Source: Cedecea neteri (GTDB taxonomy: Bacteria; Pseudomonadota; Gammaproteobacteria; Enterobacterales; Enterobacteriaceae). Taken from it: a stretch of DNA of 64,000 nucleotides. The notes below the pieces were generated by a model. That model searched no databases. It worked only from the letters and a program-made list of their open reading frames with translations, and was not told where the DNA came from. Position 1 is the stretch's first letter. Every line of letters starts with the position of its first letter. A program made the position numbers and the translations under genes. Shown here in pieces: positions 11,804 through 23,382 of this stretch. The stretch covers positions 1,860,001-1,924,000 of the forward strand of contig NZ_CP009458.1 in the NCBI RefSeq assembly GCF_000758305.1, read 5' to 3'.

Positions 11804-12808
11804 GTGAAATTGGATGAAATCGCGCGTCTGGCTGGCGTGTCGCGCACCACAGCAAGCTATGTTATCAACGGAAAAGCAAAACAGTATCGCGTTAGCGATA
11901 AAACCGTTGAGAAAGTCATGGCGGTGGTACGTGAGCATAATTACCACCCTAATGCGGTAGCCGCCGGGCTACGTGCAGGACGCACGCGTTCTATCGGGCT
12001 GGTGATCCCAGACCTGGAAAACACCAGCTACACCCGTATAGCAAATTACCTTGAGCGTCAGGCTCGCCAGCGCGGCTATCAGTTGTTGATCGCTTGCTCT
12101 GAGGATCAACCCGACAACGAAATGCGCTGCATTGAACATCTTCTACAGCGGCAGGTTGATGCCATTATTGTGTCTACCTCCTTACCGCCTGAGCACCCTT
12201 TTTATCAGCGATGGGCAAACGATTCGTTTCCGATTATTGCGCTCGACCGTGCGTTAGACCGTGAACACTTCACCAGCGTTGTCGGTGCCGATCAGGACGA
12301 TGCAGAAATGCTGGCTGAGGAGCTTCGCAAATTCCCAGGTGAAAATATCCTTTACCTTGGCGCGTTACCTGAACTGTCCGTGAGCTTCCTGCGTGAGCAA
12401 GGGTTCCGTACTGCCTGGAAAGATGATCCTCGTACTGTCAATTATCTCTACGCTAACAGCTATGAACGTGAGGCTGCCGCTCAGCTTTTTGAAAAATGGC
12501 TGGAAACTCACGAGATGCCTGATGCGTTGTACACAACGTCCTTCGCTCTGCTGCAGGGCGTAATGGATGTCACGCTGCGCCGTCAAGGGCGGCTGCCTTC
12601 GGAGTTGGCGATCGCCACCTTTGGCGATCATGAGCTGCTGGATTTCCTGCAGTGTCCGGTATTGGCGGTCGCACAGCGTCATCGCGATGTTGCTGAGCGA
12701 GTGCTGGAACTTGTGCTGGCAAGCCTTGATGAGCCGCGTAAGCCGAAGCCTGGGTTAACCCGAATTCGCCGCAATCTTTATCGTCGGGGTAGCCTAAGTC
12801 GTTACTGA
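11804..12808 (+). CDS. cra: Cra (FruR), catabolite repressor-activator
   Basis: 334 residues, the E. coli length, with a GTG start as in E. coli. The LacI-type helix-turn-helix is at the N-terminus ([20 protein letters not shown]), followed by a periplasmic-binding-protein-like effector domain. Cra controls the direction of carbon flow, repressing glycolytic and activating gluconeogenic genes; fructose phosphates release it from DNA. Several carbon-flow genes it governs elsewhere have relatives in this window (aceEF, acnB), but no Cra site is claimed here. Confidence 0.97.
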   Translation: MKLDEIARLAGVSRTTASYVINGKAKQYRVSDKTVEKVMAVVREHNYHPNAVAAGLRAGRTRSIGLVIPDLENTSYTRIANYLERQARQRGYQLLIACSEDQPDNEMRCIEHLLQRQVDAIIVSTSLPPEHPFYQRWANDSFPIIALDRALDREHFTSVVGADQDDAEMLAEELRKFPGENILYLGALPELSVSFLREQGFRTAWKDDPRTVNYLYANSYEREAAAQLFEKWLETHEMPDALYTTSFALLQGVMDVTLRRQGRLPSELAIATFGDHELLDFLQCPVLAVAQRHRDVAERVLELVLASLDEPRKPKPGLTRIRRNLYRRGSLSRY

Positions 12809-13279
12809 TAAAGAGATCATTATCAGCCACTTAAAGTTAATTAAGATTTTTCCCGTATATTTACCCTTATTTTTTAAGGCAATTAATTAGGCGGGAAAAA
12901 TCGGGTAAAAAAATCCCCATCGAGAAATAAATCTCTTCTTTGTATTATTTTGTTACACACCCGCCGTTAAGAAATGTTGGATTATTAATCATTAGCAACC
13001 TCTCTTTACTTCTGTCTTGCGCAGAGCCAGCGCCAGACGGGCATCTGGCGCTGTTCACTCGCCTTGAAATACCTTAAAATGCCGCCCGCGTCGCAAACTG
13101 GGTACTTAATATTTCCCTAATCAAGTATTCGGTCGTTTTAACGCTGTTGATGTTTATTGGTCTTTTTCTTTCAAATATTCATAACGTTAATTTTGCCTCG
13201 CTATTGCGGGCTTTTTCACGCCAGCCATTTATCAATCGCTTAGGCGCGGGAATTTATTCCCGTAAGCGGCCTGGCTGGC
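12809..13279. other. cra-mraZ intergenic region with structured, A+T-rich DNA
   Basis: No convincing gene. Visible structures: an 11-bp perfect inverted repeat (GATTTTTCCCG at 12845-12855, CGGGAAAAATC at 12892-12902) with a smaller hairpin CCTTA/TAAGG inside it (12865-12879); a 9-bp hairpin AGCGCCAGA/TCTGGCGCT (13029-13052) with no T tract; a possible -10 TAAAAT (13075-13080); and a terminator at 13195-13216. A 62-codon open frame that runs into Pmra is judged spurious. Confidence 0.5.
13195..13216 (+). terminator. intrinsic terminator upstream of Pmra
   Basis: GCC-T-CGC (13195-13201, T98 bulged) pairs with GCGGGC (13206-13211) around a TATT loop and is followed by five T. No gene ends close to it: cra stops nearly 390 bp upstream. 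It may end a long cra 3' end or a separate short RNA, and it insulates the dcw cluster. Confidence 0.55.
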
Positions 13280-13309
13280 TTGACAAGGTTTTCCTCCCCT
13301 CCGTAAACT
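13280..13309 (+). promoter_or_regulatory. Pmra promoter of the dcw cluster
   Basis: A perfect -35 TTGACA (13280-13285) is followed by TAAACT (13304-13309) as -10 with an 18-bp spacer. The position just before the MraZ repeats and mraZ matches Pmra, the main promoter for the division and wall genes in E. coli. Confidence 0.8.
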
Positions 13310-13317
13310 CCTTTATG

Positions 13318-13350
13318 TGGGAATTTGTGGGTTAAAGTGGTGAAATGGGT
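13318..13350 (+). promoter_or_regulatory. MraZ-binding direct repeats
   Basis: TGGGA (13318), TGGGT (13328) and TGGTG (13338) are spaced exactly 10 bp apart and followed by TGGGT (13346). MraZ binds TGGGN repeats with this spacing downstream of Pmra and represses the cluster. The third repeat is degenerate. Confidence 0.8.
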
Positions 13351-13370
13351 CATTAAAGGGTGAGGCTGGC

Positions 13371-13829
13371 ATGTTCCGTGGGGCAACGTTAGTCAATCTC
13401 GACAGCAAGGGGCGGCTCGCCGTACCTACCCGTTACAGGGAAAAGCTGATCGAAACCTCAGAAGGTCAGATGGTTTGTACCATCGACATCCATCACCCCT
13501 GCCTGCTGCTTTACACCGTTCCTGAGTGGGAAATCATTGAACAAAAGCTTGCCCGTCTGTCGAGCATGAACCCCGCAGAACGCCGCGTACAGCGTCTGTT
13601 ATTGGGTCATGCCAGTGAATGTCAGATGGATAACGCCGGGCGATTGCTGTTGGCGCCCGTTTTACGGCAGCACGCCGGGCTTACCAAAGAAGTCATGCTG
13701 GTCGGCCAGTTCAATAAGTTTGAGCTGTGGGATGAAGCGACCTGGCATCAACAGGTCAAGGAAGATATCGACGCTGAGCAGGGTTCGACAAACACCTTGT
13801 CGGATCGTCTGCAGGACTTGTCACTTTAG
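13371..13829 (+). CDS. mraZ: MraZ, transcriptional repressor of the dcw cluster
   Basis: 152 residues, the E. coli length. It has two AbrB/SpoVT-like halves with the family motif DxxGR ([15 protein letters not shown] near residue 9 and [14 protein letters not shown] near 84). MraZ forms a ring-shaped oligomer and autorepresses its operon through the TGGGN repeats. It is the first gene of the cluster, 3 bp before rsmH. Confidence 0.97.
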   Translation: MFRGATLVNLDSKGRLAVPTRYREKLIETSEGQMVCTIDIHHPCLLLYTVPEWEIIEQKLARLSSMNPAERRVQRLLLGHASECQMDNAGRLLLAPVLRQHAGLTKEVMLVGQFNKFELWDEATWHQQVKEDIDAEQGSTNTLSDRLQDLSL

Positions 13830-13831
13830 AA

Positions 13832-14773
13832 ATGATGGAAAATTTTAAACATACTACGGTGCTGCTGGACGAGGCCGTTAATGGCCTGAATATTCGTCCC
13901 GACGGCATCTACATTGATGGCACTTTTGGTCGCGGTGGCCATTCACGCCTGATTCTGTCCCAGCTCGGTGAGCAAGGACGGCTGCTGGCGATCGACCGCG
14001 ATCCGCAGGCGATTGCTGCGGCTGCTGCTATCGATGACCCACGCTTCTCCATCATTCATGGCCCATTCTCTGCGCTTGCAGATTACGCACGTGAGCGCGA
14101 ACTGGACGGTAAGATCGACGGCATTTTGCTGGATCTCGGCGTCTCTTCTCCTCAACTGGATGATGCAGAGCGCGGCTTTTCGTTTATGCGTGATGGTCCG
14201 CTGGATATGCGTATGGACCCAACGCGAGGTCAATCTGCCGCCCAATGGCTGATGACGGCTGAAGAAACCGACATTGCCTGGGTTATTAAAACTTTCGGCG
14301 AAGAACGTTTTGGTAAGCGCATTGCACGTGCCATCGTTGAGCGTAACCGCGAAGAGCCGATGACGCGTACCAAAGAGCTGGCGGCCGTGGTCTCTGCCGC
14401 TATGCCGGTCAAAGATAAGTTTAAGCACCCGGCGACCCGAACATTCCAGGCTATTCGGATCTGGATCAACAGCGAGCTGGATGAAATTGAAAAAGCGTTG
14501 AATGGCTCGCTGGAAGCGTTATCTCCCGGTGGCCGCTTATCGATCATCAGCTTCCATTCTCTGGAAGATCGTATCGTTAAACGTTTTATGCGCGAAAACA
14601 GCCGAGGGCCACAGGTCCCAGCTGGTTTACCGATGACGGAAGCACAATTGAATAAGCTGGGCGGTCGCCAGTTGAAGGCGCTAGGTAAGCTGATGCCAGG
14701 TGAAGAAGAAGTGGCGGAAAATCCACGCGCCCGTAGTTCTGTTTTGCGTATTGCGGAGAGGACTAACGCATGA
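13832..14773 (+). CDS. rsmH: RsmH, 16S rRNA (cytosine1402-N4)-methyltransferase
   Basis: 313 residues, the E. coli length (formerly MraW). It methylates N4 of C1402 in 16S rRNA using S-adenosylmethionine. The SAM-binding segment [12 protein letters not shown] and the motif [22 protein letters not shown] are visible. It ends in a 4-bp ATGA overlap with ftsL. Confidence 0.97.
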   Translation: MMENFKHTTVLLDEAVNGLNIRPDGIYIDGTFGRGGHSRLILSQLGEQGRLLAIDRDPQAIAAAAAIDDPRFSIIHGPFSALADYARERELDGKIDGILLDLGVSSPQLDDAERGFSFMRDGPLDMRMDPTRGQSAAQWLMTAEETDIAWVIKTFGEERFGKRIARAIVERNREEPMTRTKELAAVVSAAMPVKDKFKHPATRTFQAIRIWINSELDEIEKALNGSLEALSPGGRLSIISFHSLEDRIVKRFMRENSRGPQVPAGLPMTEAQLNKLGGRQLKALGKLMPGEEEVAENPRARSSVLRIAERTNA

Positions 14774-15132
14774 TCAATCGGGTGACAGAAACCCTCAGCA
14801 GAGTGACGCAGCTCGGTAGCAACGAGCGACATGCGTTGCCTGCCGTGATTGGTGGCGATCTTCTGCGCCATGGGAAACTGGCACTTTGCTTGTTTGTCGC
14901 CATTATCGTGACCGCGGTTTCCGTGGTCACAACGGCGCACCATACCCGTCTGCTTACCGCACAGCGTGAGCAGATGGTACTCGAACGTGATGCGCTGGAT
15001 ATTGAATGGCGCAACCTGATTCTTGAAGAAAACGCGCTCGGCGATCATAGCCGGGTAGAACGGATCGCGACGGAGAAGCTGCAACTGCAGCATGTCGATC
15101 CTTCACAGGAAAACATCGTAGTTCAGCAATAA
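14770..15132 (+). CDS. ftsL: FtsL, cell division protein
   Basis: 120 residues, one shorter than in E. coli. A small bitopic membrane protein with one membrane segment (about 37-55) and a periplasmic coiled-coil rich in heptad-like E/L/R positions. It forms the FtsQLB subcomplex that activates septal FtsWI. Gene order and overlap with rsmH support the assignment. Confidence 0.95.
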   Translation: MINRVTETLSRVTQLGSNERHALPAVIGGDLLRHGKLALCLFVAIIVTAVSVVTTAHHTRLLTAQREQMVLERDALDIEWRNLILEENALGDHSRVERIATEKLQLQHVDPSQENIVVQQ

Positions 15133-15147
15133 GGAATCGTGCGGCAG

Positions 15148-16914
15148 ATGAGAGCAGCGGCAAAAACGCTTAAACCAAAACGTCAGGAAGAACAGGCCAA
15201 CTTTGTGAGTTGGCGTTTTGCGTTGCTCTGCGGTTGCATTCTGTTAGCGCTGGCTTTCCTTCTGGGCCGTGTCGCCTGGCTGCAAATCATTAACCCGGAC
15301 ATGCTGGTACGCCAGGGTGACATGCGTTCATTGCGCGTGCAGGAAGTGTCTACTTCCCGAGGGATGATAAGCGATCGCGCGGGACGCCCTCTGGCGGTTA
15401 GCGTACCGGTCAATGCCGTCTGGGCCGATCCAAAAGAATTGCATGACGCTGGTGGAGTGACGCTGGACAACCGCTGGAAGGCGCTGGCCGACGCACTAAA
15501 AATTCCTCTCGACCAGCTTTCATCCCGCGTGAACAGCAACCCCAATGGGCGATTTATTTATCTTGCGCGTCAGGTTAACCCGGATATTGGTGACTACATC
15601 AAAAAGCTTAAGCTTCCGGGAATTCACCTGCGGCAGGAATCTCGTCGCTACTATCCATCCGGCGAAGTGACTGCTCACCTTATCGGCTTCACCAACGTGG
15701 ACAGCGAAGGGATCGAGGGGGTGGAAAAAAGCTTTGATAAATGGCTTACCGGTCAGCCGGGCGAGCGCATTGTGCGTAAAGATCGCTACGGGCGCGTTAT
15801 CGAAGACATTTCCTCTACCGACAGCCAGGCCGCCCATAACCTGGCTTTGAGCATTGATGAACGCCTGCAGGCGCTGGTTTACCGCGAACTGAATAACGCT
15901 GTTGCTTTCAACAAAGCCGAATCGGGCAGCGCTGTTTTGGTTGATGTGAATACTGGTGAAGTTTTGGCGATGGCTAACAGCCCGTCCTACAACCCGAATA
16001 ATCTGACCGGCACGGCAAAAGACGTAATGCGTAACCGCACCATCACCGACGTCTTCGAGCCAGGTTCCACCGTTAAGCCGATGGTGGTGATGACCGCGCT
16101 GCAGCGTGGCGTGGTAAATGAAAATACCGTACTGAATACAATTCCGTACCGCATTAATGGTCATGAGATCAAAGATGTGGCGCGGTACAGCGAATTGACC
16201 CTTACCGGGGTCTTACAGAAGTCGAGTAACGTCGGTGTTTCTAAGCTGGCGTTAGCGATGCCCTCCTCAGCGTTAGTAGATACTTACTCACGTTTTGGAC
16301 TGGGAAAAGCGACCAATTTGGGGTTGGTCGGGGAACGCAGTGGCTTATATCCTCAAAAACAACGGTGGTCTGACATAGAGAGGGCCACCTTCTCTTTCGG
16401 CTATGGGCTAATGGTAACCCCGTTACAGTTAGCGCGAGTCTACGCAACGATTGGCAGCTATGGCATTTATCGCCCGCTGTCGATAACCAAAGTTGACCCG
16501 CCGGTTCCCGGTGAGCGTATCTTTGCTGAATCAACCGTCCGTACCGTGGTGCACATGATGGAAAGCGTGGCACTGCCAGGCGGCGGCGGCGTGAAGGCGG
16601 CCATTAAGGGCTACCGTATTGCGATTAAAACCGGTACTGCGAAAAAAGTCGGGCCGGACGGTAAGTACATAAACAAATACATTGCTTACACCGCAGGCGT
16701 TGCGCCAGCCAGCCAGCCGCGATTTGCGCTGGTGGTGGTTATCAATGACCCGCAGGGCGGTAAGTATTACGGCGGTGCCGTATCTGCACCTGTGTTCGGT
16801 GCCATCATGGGCGGCGTACTGCGCACCATGAACATCGAGCCGGATGCGCTGGCGACCGGTGAGAAAAGCGAATTTGTAATTAATCAGAAAGAGGCATCAG
16901 GTGGCAGATCGTAA
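15148..16914 (+). CDS. ftsI: FtsI (PBP3), septal peptidoglycan transpeptidase
   Basis: 588 residues, the E. coli length, with start [15 protein letters not shown]; an in-frame GTG 3 codons upstream is less likely. One N-terminal membrane anchor (residues about 22-40), a pedestal domain, and the transpeptidase domain with its three motifs: GSTVKPM (catalytic serine near 307), SSN (near 359) and KTGT (near 494). It cross-links septal peptidoglycan together with FtsW and is the target of aztreonam and cephalexin. Confidence 0.97.
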   Translation: MRAAAKTLKPKRQEEQANFVSWRFALLCGCILLALAFLLGRVAWLQIINPDMLVRQGDMRSLRVQEVSTSRGMISDRAGRPLAVSVPVNAVWADPKELHDAGGVTLDNRWKALADALKIPLDQLSSRVNSNPNGRFIYLARQVNPDIGDYIKKLKLPGIHLRQESRRYYPSGEVTAHLIGFTNVDSEGIEGVEKSFDKWLTGQPGERIVRKDRYGRVIEDISSTDSQAAHNLALSIDERLQALVYRELNNAVAFNKAESGSAVLVDVNTGEVLAMANSPSYNPNNLTGTAKDVMRNRTITDVFEPGSTVKPMVVMTALQRGVVNENTVLNTIPYRINGHEIKDVARYSELTLTGVLQKSSNVGVSKLALAMPSSALVDTYSRFGLGKATNLGLVGERSGLYPQKQRWSDIERATFSFGYGLMVTPLQLARVYATIGSYGIYRPLSITKVDPPVPGERIFAESTVRTVVHMMESVALPGGGGVKAAIKGYRIAIKTGTAKKVGPDGKYINKYIAYTAGVAPASQPRFALVVVINDPQGGKYYGGAVSAPVFGAIMGGVLRTMNIEPDALATGEKSEFVINQKEASGGRS

Positions 16915-18388
16915 TTTGAGCGACCTTCTTGCTCCGTGGGTAGCCGGGCTACCTGCGAGAGCGCTGCGAGAGATGACACTCGACAGTCGCGTGGCGGCTG
17001 CGGGCGATCTTTTTGTGGCCGTGGTCGGTCATCAGGCGGACGGGCGTCGTTATATCCCGCAGGCGATAGCACAGGGTGTGGCTGCCGTGATCGCAGAAGC
17101 GGACGGTGAAGCGGCGGATGGTGAAGTTCGCGAGATGCACGGCGTACCGGTTATTTACCTGAGCCAACTGCATCAGCGCCTTTCTGCATTGGCTGGCCGT
17201 TTCTATCACCAGCCTTCTGAATCCTTGCGTCTGGTTGGTGTTACCGGCACCAATGGCAAAACGACAACGACTCAACTGTTGGCACAGTGGGCACAGCTGT
17301 TGGGTGAAACCAGCGCCGTGATGGGGACCGTAGGCAATGGCCTACTCGGGCAGGTTGTGCCGACAGAAAATACCACCGGCTCTGCGGTAGACGTGCAGCA
17401 CGTGCTGGCGAGCCTGAAGGCTCAGGGCGCAGCCTTTGGCGCGATGGAAGTTTCATCCCATGGTCTGGTTCAGCATCGTGTGGCGGCGCTGAAGTTTGCC
17501 GCGTCGGTGTTTACCAATTTAAGCCGCGATCACCTTGATTATCATGGTGATATGGCGAATTACGAAGCCGCTAAGTGGCTGTTGTTTTCCGAGCATGACT
17601 GCGGTCAGGCGATTATCAACGCCGATGACGAAGTGGGTCACCGCTGGCTGGCGCGCCTGCCGGATGCTGTGGCGGTCACCATGGAAAATAACCTTGAGCC
17701 GGGTGCACATGGGCGCTGGCTGAAAGCTGATGAAGTGATTTATCACGACGGTGGGGCGACAATTCGCTTCAGTTCATCGTGGGGTGAAGGCGAGATCGAA
17801 AGCCGTCTGATGGGCGCGTTTAACGTCAGTAACCTACTGTTGGCTTTAGCCACGTTGCTGGCGCTGGGTTATCCGCTCGAAGCATTAATTGAAACTGGCC
17901 CGCGTCTGCAACCAGTTTGTGGGCGAATGGAAGTGTTCAGCACTGACGGCAAACCTACCGTGGTTGTGGATTATGCCCACACGCCGGATGCGCTGGAAAA
18001 AGCGCTGCAGGCAGCTCGTCTGCACTGTTCCGGCAAGTTGTGGTGCGTGTTTGGCTGTGGCGGCGACCGCGACAAGGGCAAGCGGCCTATTATGGGCGGG
18101 ATTGCCGAGCAATATGCCGATGTGGTGGTGGTAACAGATGACAACCCGCGCACCGAAGAACCGAAGGCTATCGTCAACGATATTCTGACCGGTATGCTGG
18201 ATGCTGGCCGTGCGCACGTTGTACTGGGGCGCGCAGAAGCGGTGACCAACGCGATTATGCAGGCCAAAGAAAATGACGTGGTTCTGCTGGCAGGTAAAGG
18301 ACACGAGGACTATCAGATTGTCGGCAACCGTCGTCTGGATTACTCCGACCGCGTCACCGCGGCTCGTCTGTTAGGGGTTGTGGCATGA
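16901..18388 (+). CDS. murE: MurE, UDP-MurNAc-tripeptide synthetase
   Basis: 495 residues, the E. coli length, with a GTG start inside the last codons of ftsI (14-bp overlap). It adds meso-diaminopimelate to UDP-MurNAc-L-Ala-D-Glu. The ATP-binding loop [12 protein letters not shown] and the DNPR motif ([11 protein letters not shown]) that selects meso-diaminopimelate over lysine are both present. Confidence 0.97.
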   Translation: MADRNLSDLLAPWVAGLPARALREMTLDSRVAAAGDLFVAVVGHQADGRRYIPQAIAQGVAAVIAEADGEAADGEVREMHGVPVIYLSQLHQRLSALAGRFYHQPSESLRLVGVTGTNGKTTTTQLLAQWAQLLGETSAVMGTVGNGLLGQVVPTENTTGSAVDVQHVLASLKAQGAAFGAMEVSSHGLVQHRVAALKFAASVFTNLSRDHLDYHGDMANYEAAKWLLFSEHDCGQAIINADDEVGHRWLARLPDAVAVTMENNLEPGAHGRWLKADEVIYHDGGATIRFSSSWGEGEIESRLMGAFNVSNLLLALATLLALGYPLEALIETGPRLQPVCGRMEVFSTDGKPTVVVDYAHTPDALEKALQAARLHCSGKLWCVFGCGGDRDKGKRPIMGGIAEQYADVVVVTDDNPRTEEPKAIVNDILTGMLDAGRAHVVLGRAEAVTNAIMQAKENDVVLLAGKGHEDYQIVGNRRLDYSDRVTAARLLGVVA

Positions 18389-19743
18389 TTCGCGTCTCCC
18401 TGAAGCAACTGGCGTCCATTCTTAATGGACAGCTACATGGCGCAGACGCCGACATTATTGATGTCACAACGGATACCCGCAAGCTGACGGCTGGCTGTCT
18501 GTTTGTTGCGCTGAAAGGCGAACGTTTTGATGCCCATGACTTTGCCGCCGATGCGGTGAAAGGTGGTGCTGGTGCATTATTAGTTAACCGTAAGCTGGAT
18601 ATTGATGTGCCCCAACTGATTGTGGCCGATACCCGCCTTGCATTTGGTGAACTAGGCGCGTGGGTTCGCCAGCAGGTGCCAACTCGCGTTGTGGCACTAA
18701 CCGGCTCTTCCGGCAAAACTTCCGTGAAGGAAATGGCGGCGTCTATTCTGCGTCAGTGCGGCAACACGCTTTATACCGCAGGCAATCTGAATAACGATAT
18801 TGGCGTGCCAATGACGCTGCTGCGCCTGACGCCGGAATACGACTATGCCGTTATTGAGCTGGGTGCAAACCACCAGGGGGAAATCGCCTGGACCGTAGGG
18901 TTAACCCGCCCGGAAGCGGCGCTGGTGAATAACCTGGCGGCTGCGCATCTTGAAGGCTTTGGTTCCCTGGCTGGCGTGGCGAAAGCTAAAGGCGAGATCT
19001 TTACCGGCCTCGCTGCAAACGGCACGGCGATCCTCAACGCCGATAATAACGACTGGCTGAACTGGCAGGCGATTATTGGCGATCGCAAAACCTGGCGCTT
19101 CTCACCCAACGCGGCAGGCAGTGATTTCACCGCGACGAATATCCATATCACCTCCCACGGCACAGAATTTACTCTGCATACCCCTCAGGGCGATGTTGAT
19201 GTCGTTCTGCCGCTGCCGGGTCGCCACAATATTGCTAACTCTCTGGCAGCTACCGCATTAGCGATGGCCGTTGGTGCGACGCTCGAAGCTGTAAAAGCAG
19301 GGCTCGCTGAGCTTAAAGCGGTGCCGGGTCGTCTGTTCCCTATCCAGCTTGCAGAGAACCAGCTGCTGCTGGACGACAGCTACAACGCTAACGTGGGCTC
19401 AATGACTGCGGCGGCACAGGTATTGTCAGAAATGCCGGGTTACCGAGTGATGGTAGTTGGCGATATGGGCGAGCTGGGCGATGAAGCCGAAGCTTGCCAT
19501 CGTCAGGTTGGCGAAGCCGCTAAAGCCGCAGGTATTGACCGTGTTTTGAGCGTTGGCGTGTTAAGCAAAACGCTCAGTGACGCATCAGAAGTTGGTGAAC
19601 ATTTTACTGATAAACAGGCCGTGGTGGAGCGTTTGAAAGCGCTTATCGCGGAACATTCAATTTTAACCATTTTGGTGAAAGGTTCACGTAGTGCGGCCAT
19701 GGAAGAGGTGGTTCGCGCATTACAGGAGAAACAAGCATGCTAG
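18385..19743 (+). CDS. murF: MurF, UDP-MurNAc-pentapeptide synthetase
   Basis: 452 residues, the E. coli length. It adds D-Ala-D-Ala to the tripeptide precursor. The Mur ligase ATP-binding loop appears as [13 protein letters not shown] (near residue 107), and [13 protein letters not shown] marks the C-terminal domain. ATGA overlap with murE and 7-bp overlap with mraY. Confidence 0.97.
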   Translation: MIRVSLKQLASILNGQLHGADADIIDVTTDTRKLTAGCLFVALKGERFDAHDFAADAVKGGAGALLVNRKLDIDVPQLIVADTRLAFGELGAWVRQQVPTRVVALTGSSGKTSVKEMAASILRQCGNTLYTAGNLNNDIGVPMTLLRLTPEYDYAVIELGANHQGEIAWTVGLTRPEAALVNNLAAAHLEGFGSLAGVAKAKGEIFTGLAANGTAILNADNNDWLNWQAIIGDRKTWRFSPNAAGSDFTATNIHITSHGTEFTLHTPQGDVDVVLPLPGRHNIANSLAATALAMAVGATLEAVKAGLAELKAVPGRLFPIQLAENQLLLDDSYNANVGSMTAAAQVLSEMPGYRVMVVGDMGELGDEAEACHRQVGEAAKAAGIDRVLSVGVLSKTLSDASEVGEHFTDKQAVVERLKALIAEHSILTILVKGSRSAAMEEVVRALQEKQAC

Positions 19744-20819
19744 TTTGGCTGGCCGAACATTTGGTCAAATATTATTCCGGCTTTAACGTCTTTTCCTATC
19801 TGACGTTTCGCGCCATCGTCAGCCTGCTGACCGCTCTGTTTATCTCCCTGTGGATGGGGCCGCGTATGATCGCACGTTTACAGCAACTCTCCTTCGGGCA
19901 AGTTGTACGTAACGATGGCCCTGAGTCTCACTTTAGCAAGAAAGGGACGCCAACCATGGGCGGGATTATGATCCTGACCGCCATTGTGGTGTCCGTACTG
20001 ATGTGGGCTTATCCCTCGAACCCTTACGTCTGGTGCGTGCTGTTTGTGCTGATCGGTTTCGGGATCGTTGGCTTTGTCGATGACTACCGCAAAGTGGTTC
20101 GTAAGGACACCAAAGGGCTGATTGCGCGCTGGAAATATTTCTGGATGTCGGTGATTGCGCTGGTCGTTGCTTTCACAATGTATGCAGCCGGGAAAGGGAC
20201 GCCAGCAACTGAACTTGTTGTGCCGTTCTTCAAGGACGTTATGCCGCAGCTTGGCCTGTTCTACGTGCTGCTTGCGTACTTCGTTATTGTCGGCACCGGT
20301 AATGCGGTAAACCTGACCGATGGCCTTGATGGCCTGGCGATTATGCCGACCGTATTCGTTGCCGCTGGTTTTGCACTGGTGGCATGGGCGACGGGGAACA
20401 TGAACTTTGCGGGTTATCTGCACATACCTTACCTGCGCCACGCGGGCGAACTGGTTATCGTCTGTACGGCGATTGTCGGCGCCGGCCTGGGCTTCCTGTG
20501 GTTCAACACTTACCCGGCTCAGGTCTTCATGGGTGATGTGGGCTCCCTGGCTCTCGGCGGGGCGCTTGGGACGATCGCGGTACTGCTGCGCCAGGAGTTC
20601 CTGCTGGTGATTATGGGCGGCGTGTTCGTTGTTGAAACGTTATCGGTGATCCTGCAGGTAGGCTCGTTCAAGCTCAGAGGACAGCGTATCTTCCGTATGG
20701 CGCCCATTCACCATCATTATGAATTGAAAGGCTGGCCGGAGCCGCGCGTGATTGTGCGCTTCTGGATTATTTCGCTGATGCTGGTGCTGATTGGCCTGGC
20801 TACGCTGAAGGTTCGCTAA
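19737..20819 (+). CDS. mraY: MraY, phospho-MurNAc-pentapeptide translocase
   Basis: 360 residues, the E. coli length, with about ten membrane segments. It transfers phospho-MurNAc-pentapeptide to undecaprenyl phosphate, giving lipid I. The catalytic aspartate pair lies in GFVDDYRK (near 115-116), with NLTDGLDGL and the loop histidines in [11 protein letters not shown] also conserved. Confidence 0.97.
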   Translation: MLVWLAEHLVKYYSGFNVFSYLTFRAIVSLLTALFISLWMGPRMIARLQQLSFGQVVRNDGPESHFSKKGTPTMGGIMILTAIVVSVLMWAYPSNPYVWCVLFVLIGFGIVGFVDDYRKVVRKDTKGLIARWKYFWMSVIALVVAFTMYAAGKGTPATELVVPFFKDVMPQLGLFYVLLAYFVIVGTGNAVNLTDGLDGLAIMPTVFVAAGFALVAWATGNMNFAGYLHIPYLRHAGELVIVCTAIVGAGLGFLWFNTYPAQVFMGDVGSLALGGALGTIAVLLRQEFLLVIMGGVFVVETLSVILQVGSFKLRGQRIFRMAPIHHHYELKGWPEPRVIVRFWIISLMLVLIGLATLKVR

Positions 20820-20821
20820 AC

Positions 20822-22138
20822 ATGGCAGATTACCAGGGTAAAAACGTTGTCATCATTGGACTGGGCCTGACGGGCCTGTCCTGCGTGGATTTCTTTATTG
20901 CGCGCGGCATTACGCCACGCGTAATGGATACCCGCATCTCTCCTCCTGGTCTCGATAAACTGCCTGAGAGCGTTGACCGCCATACCGGTTCGCTGAATGA
21001 AGACTGGTTGCTGGCGGCGGATTTGATTATTGCCAGCCCTGGCGTGGCGCTTGCTACTCCAGCCTTGAGTGCGGCGGTGGATGCCGGGATTGAGGTAATC
21101 GGTGATATCGAACTGTTTTGCCGTGAAGCCCAGGCTCCGATCGTCGCCATCACCGGCTCTAACGGTAAAAGTACCGTGACTACCCTGGTGGGAGAGATGG
21201 CGAAAGCAGCTGGTGTGAATGTGGGCGTGGGCGGAAATATTGGGCTGCCTGCTTTAATGCTGCTGGACAAAGGCTGCGAGCTTTATGTCCTGGAACTCTC
21301 CAGTTTCCAACTGGAAACCACCCATAGTTTGAAAGCGGCGGCGGCGACCGTTCTGAACGTGACTGAAGATCATATGGATCGCTATCCGTTCGGGATGCAG
21401 CAATATCGTGCGGCAAAACTGAGCATCTATGAAAATGCCAAAGTTTGCGTGGTCAACGCAGATGACGCGCTGACGATGCCGGTTCGTGGCGCGGACGAGC
21501 GCTGTATCAGCTTTGGTGTCGACGTCGGCGATTATCATCTTAATCGCCAGCAGGGCGACACCTGGTTGCGGGTGAAAGGGGAGAAAATCCTCAACACCAA
21601 AGAAATGAAACTGGTTGGGCAGCATAACTATACCAACGCTCTGGCCGCGCTGGCGCTAGCGGACGCGGTGAATCTTCCCCGCTCCAGCAGCCTGAAAGCA
21701 CTGACTACCTATACCGGTCTGGCGCATCGCTTCCAGCTAGCCTGGGAACGTAATGGCGTTCGCTGGATTAATGATTCTAAGGCCACCAACGTTGGCAGCA
21801 CAGAAGCGGCGTTAAATGGTCTGCACGTTGAAGGGACGCTGCATCTGCTGTTAGGCGGTGACGGGAAGTCTGCCGACTTCTCACCTTTAGCTCGCTACCT
21901 GCAGGGCGATCGCGTTCGCCTGTACTGCTTTGGTCGTGACGGTGCGGAACTGGCTGAGTTGCGCCCGGATATTGCCGAGCAGACAGAAACCATGGAGCAG
22001 GCAATGAAACTTGCCGCGGGCCGTGTGGAGTTTGGCGATATGGTGTTGCTCTCCCCAGCTTGCGCCAGTCTCGATCAGTTTAAAAACTTTGAACAACGCG
22101 GCGACATGTTTACTCAATTAGCGAAGGAGCTAGGCTGA
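20822..22138 (+). CDS. murD: MurD, UDP-MurNAc-L-Ala:D-Glu ligase
   Basis: 438 residues, the E. coli length. It adds D-glutamate to UDP-MurNAc-L-alanine. The ATP loop [16 protein letters not shown] (near residue 110) and the ligase motif [10 protein letters not shown] are visible. It ends in TGATG, sharing one base with the ftsW start. Confidence 0.97.
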   Translation: MADYQGKNVVIIGLGLTGLSCVDFFIARGITPRVMDTRISPPGLDKLPESVDRHTGSLNEDWLLAADLIIASPGVALATPALSAAVDAGIEVIGDIELFCREAQAPIVAITGSNGKSTVTTLVGEMAKAAGVNVGVGGNIGLPALMLLDKGCELYVLELSSFQLETTHSLKAAAATVLNVTEDHMDRYPFGMQQYRAAKLSIYENAKVCVVNADDALTMPVRGADERCISFGVDVGDYHLNRQQGDTWLRVKGEKILNTKEMKLVGQHNYTNALAALALADAVNLPRSSSLKALTTYTGLAHRFQLAWERNGVRWINDSKATNVGSTEAALNGLHVEGTLHLLLGGDGKSADFSPLARYLQGDRVRLYCFGRDGAELAELRPDIAEQTETMEQAMKLAAGRVEFGDMVLLSPACASLDQFKNFEQRGDMFTQLAKELG

Positions 22139-23382
22139 TGCGTTTATCTCTCCCTCGCCTTCGCGTTCCCCGCATTCCAGGGTTTGGTATCCTGGCCTGG
22201 GTCGCTTCGGCGTTAAAAGGGTGGGTAATGGGCTCCCGCGAGGCCGACGCCAACAGCATGGTGCTGTATGACCGCACGCTGCTCTGGCTGACCTTAGGCC
22301 TGGCCGCGATCGGTTTTATTATGGTGACTTCGGCGTCGATGCCGGTTGGCCAGCGTCTGGCAAACGATCCGTTTCTGTTTGCTAAACGCGACGGGCTCTA
22401 CATCATCGTCGCGTTTGTGCTGGCGATGGTGACGCTGCGTTTGCCGATGGATTTCTGGCAGCGCCACAGTACGGCGATGCTGCTGGCTTCGATCGTGATG
22501 CTGCTGATTGTACTGGTCGTCGGTAGTTCGGTTAACGGGGCATCGCGCTGGATTGCTTTCGGCCCGCTGCGTATTCAGCCCGCTGAATTTTCCAAGCTGT
22601 CACTGTTCTGTTATCTCGCAAACTATCTTGTGCGCAAGGTGGATGAAGTTCGAAATAACCTGCGCGGCTTCCTGAAGCCAATGGGCGTGATTCTGGTGAT
22701 GGCCGTTCTACTGCTGGCTCAGCCTGACCTGGGTACCGTAGTTGTGCTGTTTGTCACTACGCTGGCAATGCTGTTCCTTGCAGGGGCAAAGCTGTGGCAG
22801 TTTATCGCGATTATCGGGATGGGGATCTCGGCGGTTATCCTGCTGATCCTCGCCGAGCCTTACCGTATCCGCCGCGTTACATCGTTCTGGAACCCGTGGG
22901 AAGATCCGTTCGGCAGCGGCTACCAGTTAACGCAATCGCTGATGGCTTTCGGGCGCGGTGAATTGTGGGGGCAAGGGCTGGGGAACTCGGTTCAGAAGCT
23001 GGAATATCTGCCTGAAGCGCACACTGACTTCATCTTCTCGATCATCGGTGAGGAGCTGGGATATATCGGTGTGGTGCTTGCTCTTTTGATGGTATTCTTC
23101 GTCGCTTTTCGTGCGATGTCCATCGGCAAACGTGCGCTGGAATTGGATCAGCGTTTCTCCGGTTTCCTGGCGTGTTCTATCGGGATCTGGTTTAGCTTCC
23201 AGGCGCTGGTTAACGTCGGCGCTGCTGCGGGTATGTTGCCGACTAAAGGCCTGACACTGCCGCTTATCAGTTACGGCGGTTCCAGCCTGCTGATTATGTC
23301 GACGGCAATTATGCTGCTGTTGAGAATAGATTATGAAACGCGTCTGGCTAAGGCCCAGGCGTTTACACGGAGTGCCAAATGA
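22138..23382 (+). CDS. ftsW: FtsW, septal peptidoglycan polymerase
   Basis: 414 residues, the E. coli length. A SEDS family protein with about ten membrane segments that polymerises lipid II at the septum together with FtsI. The SEDS core [21 protein letters not shown] and the C-terminal [11 protein letters not shown] are present. It overlaps murG by 4 bp. Confidence 0.97.
   Translation: MRLSLPRLRVPRIPGFGILAWVASALKGWVMGSREADANSMVLYDRTLLWLTLGLAAIGFIMVTSASMPVGQRLANDPFLFAKRDGLYIIVAFVLAMVTLRLPMDFWQRHSTAMLLASIVMLLIVLVVGSSVNGASRWIAFGPLRIQPAEFSKLSLFCYLANYLVRKVDEVRNNLRGFLKPMGVILVMAVLLLAQPDLGTVVVLFVTTLAMLFLAGAKLWQFIAIIGMGISAVILLILAEPYRIRRVTSFWNPWEDPFGSGYQLTQSLMAFGRGELWGQGLGNSVQKLEYLPEAHTDFIFSIIGEELGYIGVVLALLMVFFVAFRAMSIGKRALELDQRFSGFLACSIGIWFSFQALVNVGAAAGMLPTKGLTLPLISYGGSSLLIMSTAIMLLLRIDYETRLAKAQAFTRSAK

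Noticed and set aside
13147..13335. A 62-codon ORF just before mraZ
   Set aside because: It covers the terminator, Pmra and the first MraZ boxes, so the DNA is explained by regulation; no ribosome binding site.
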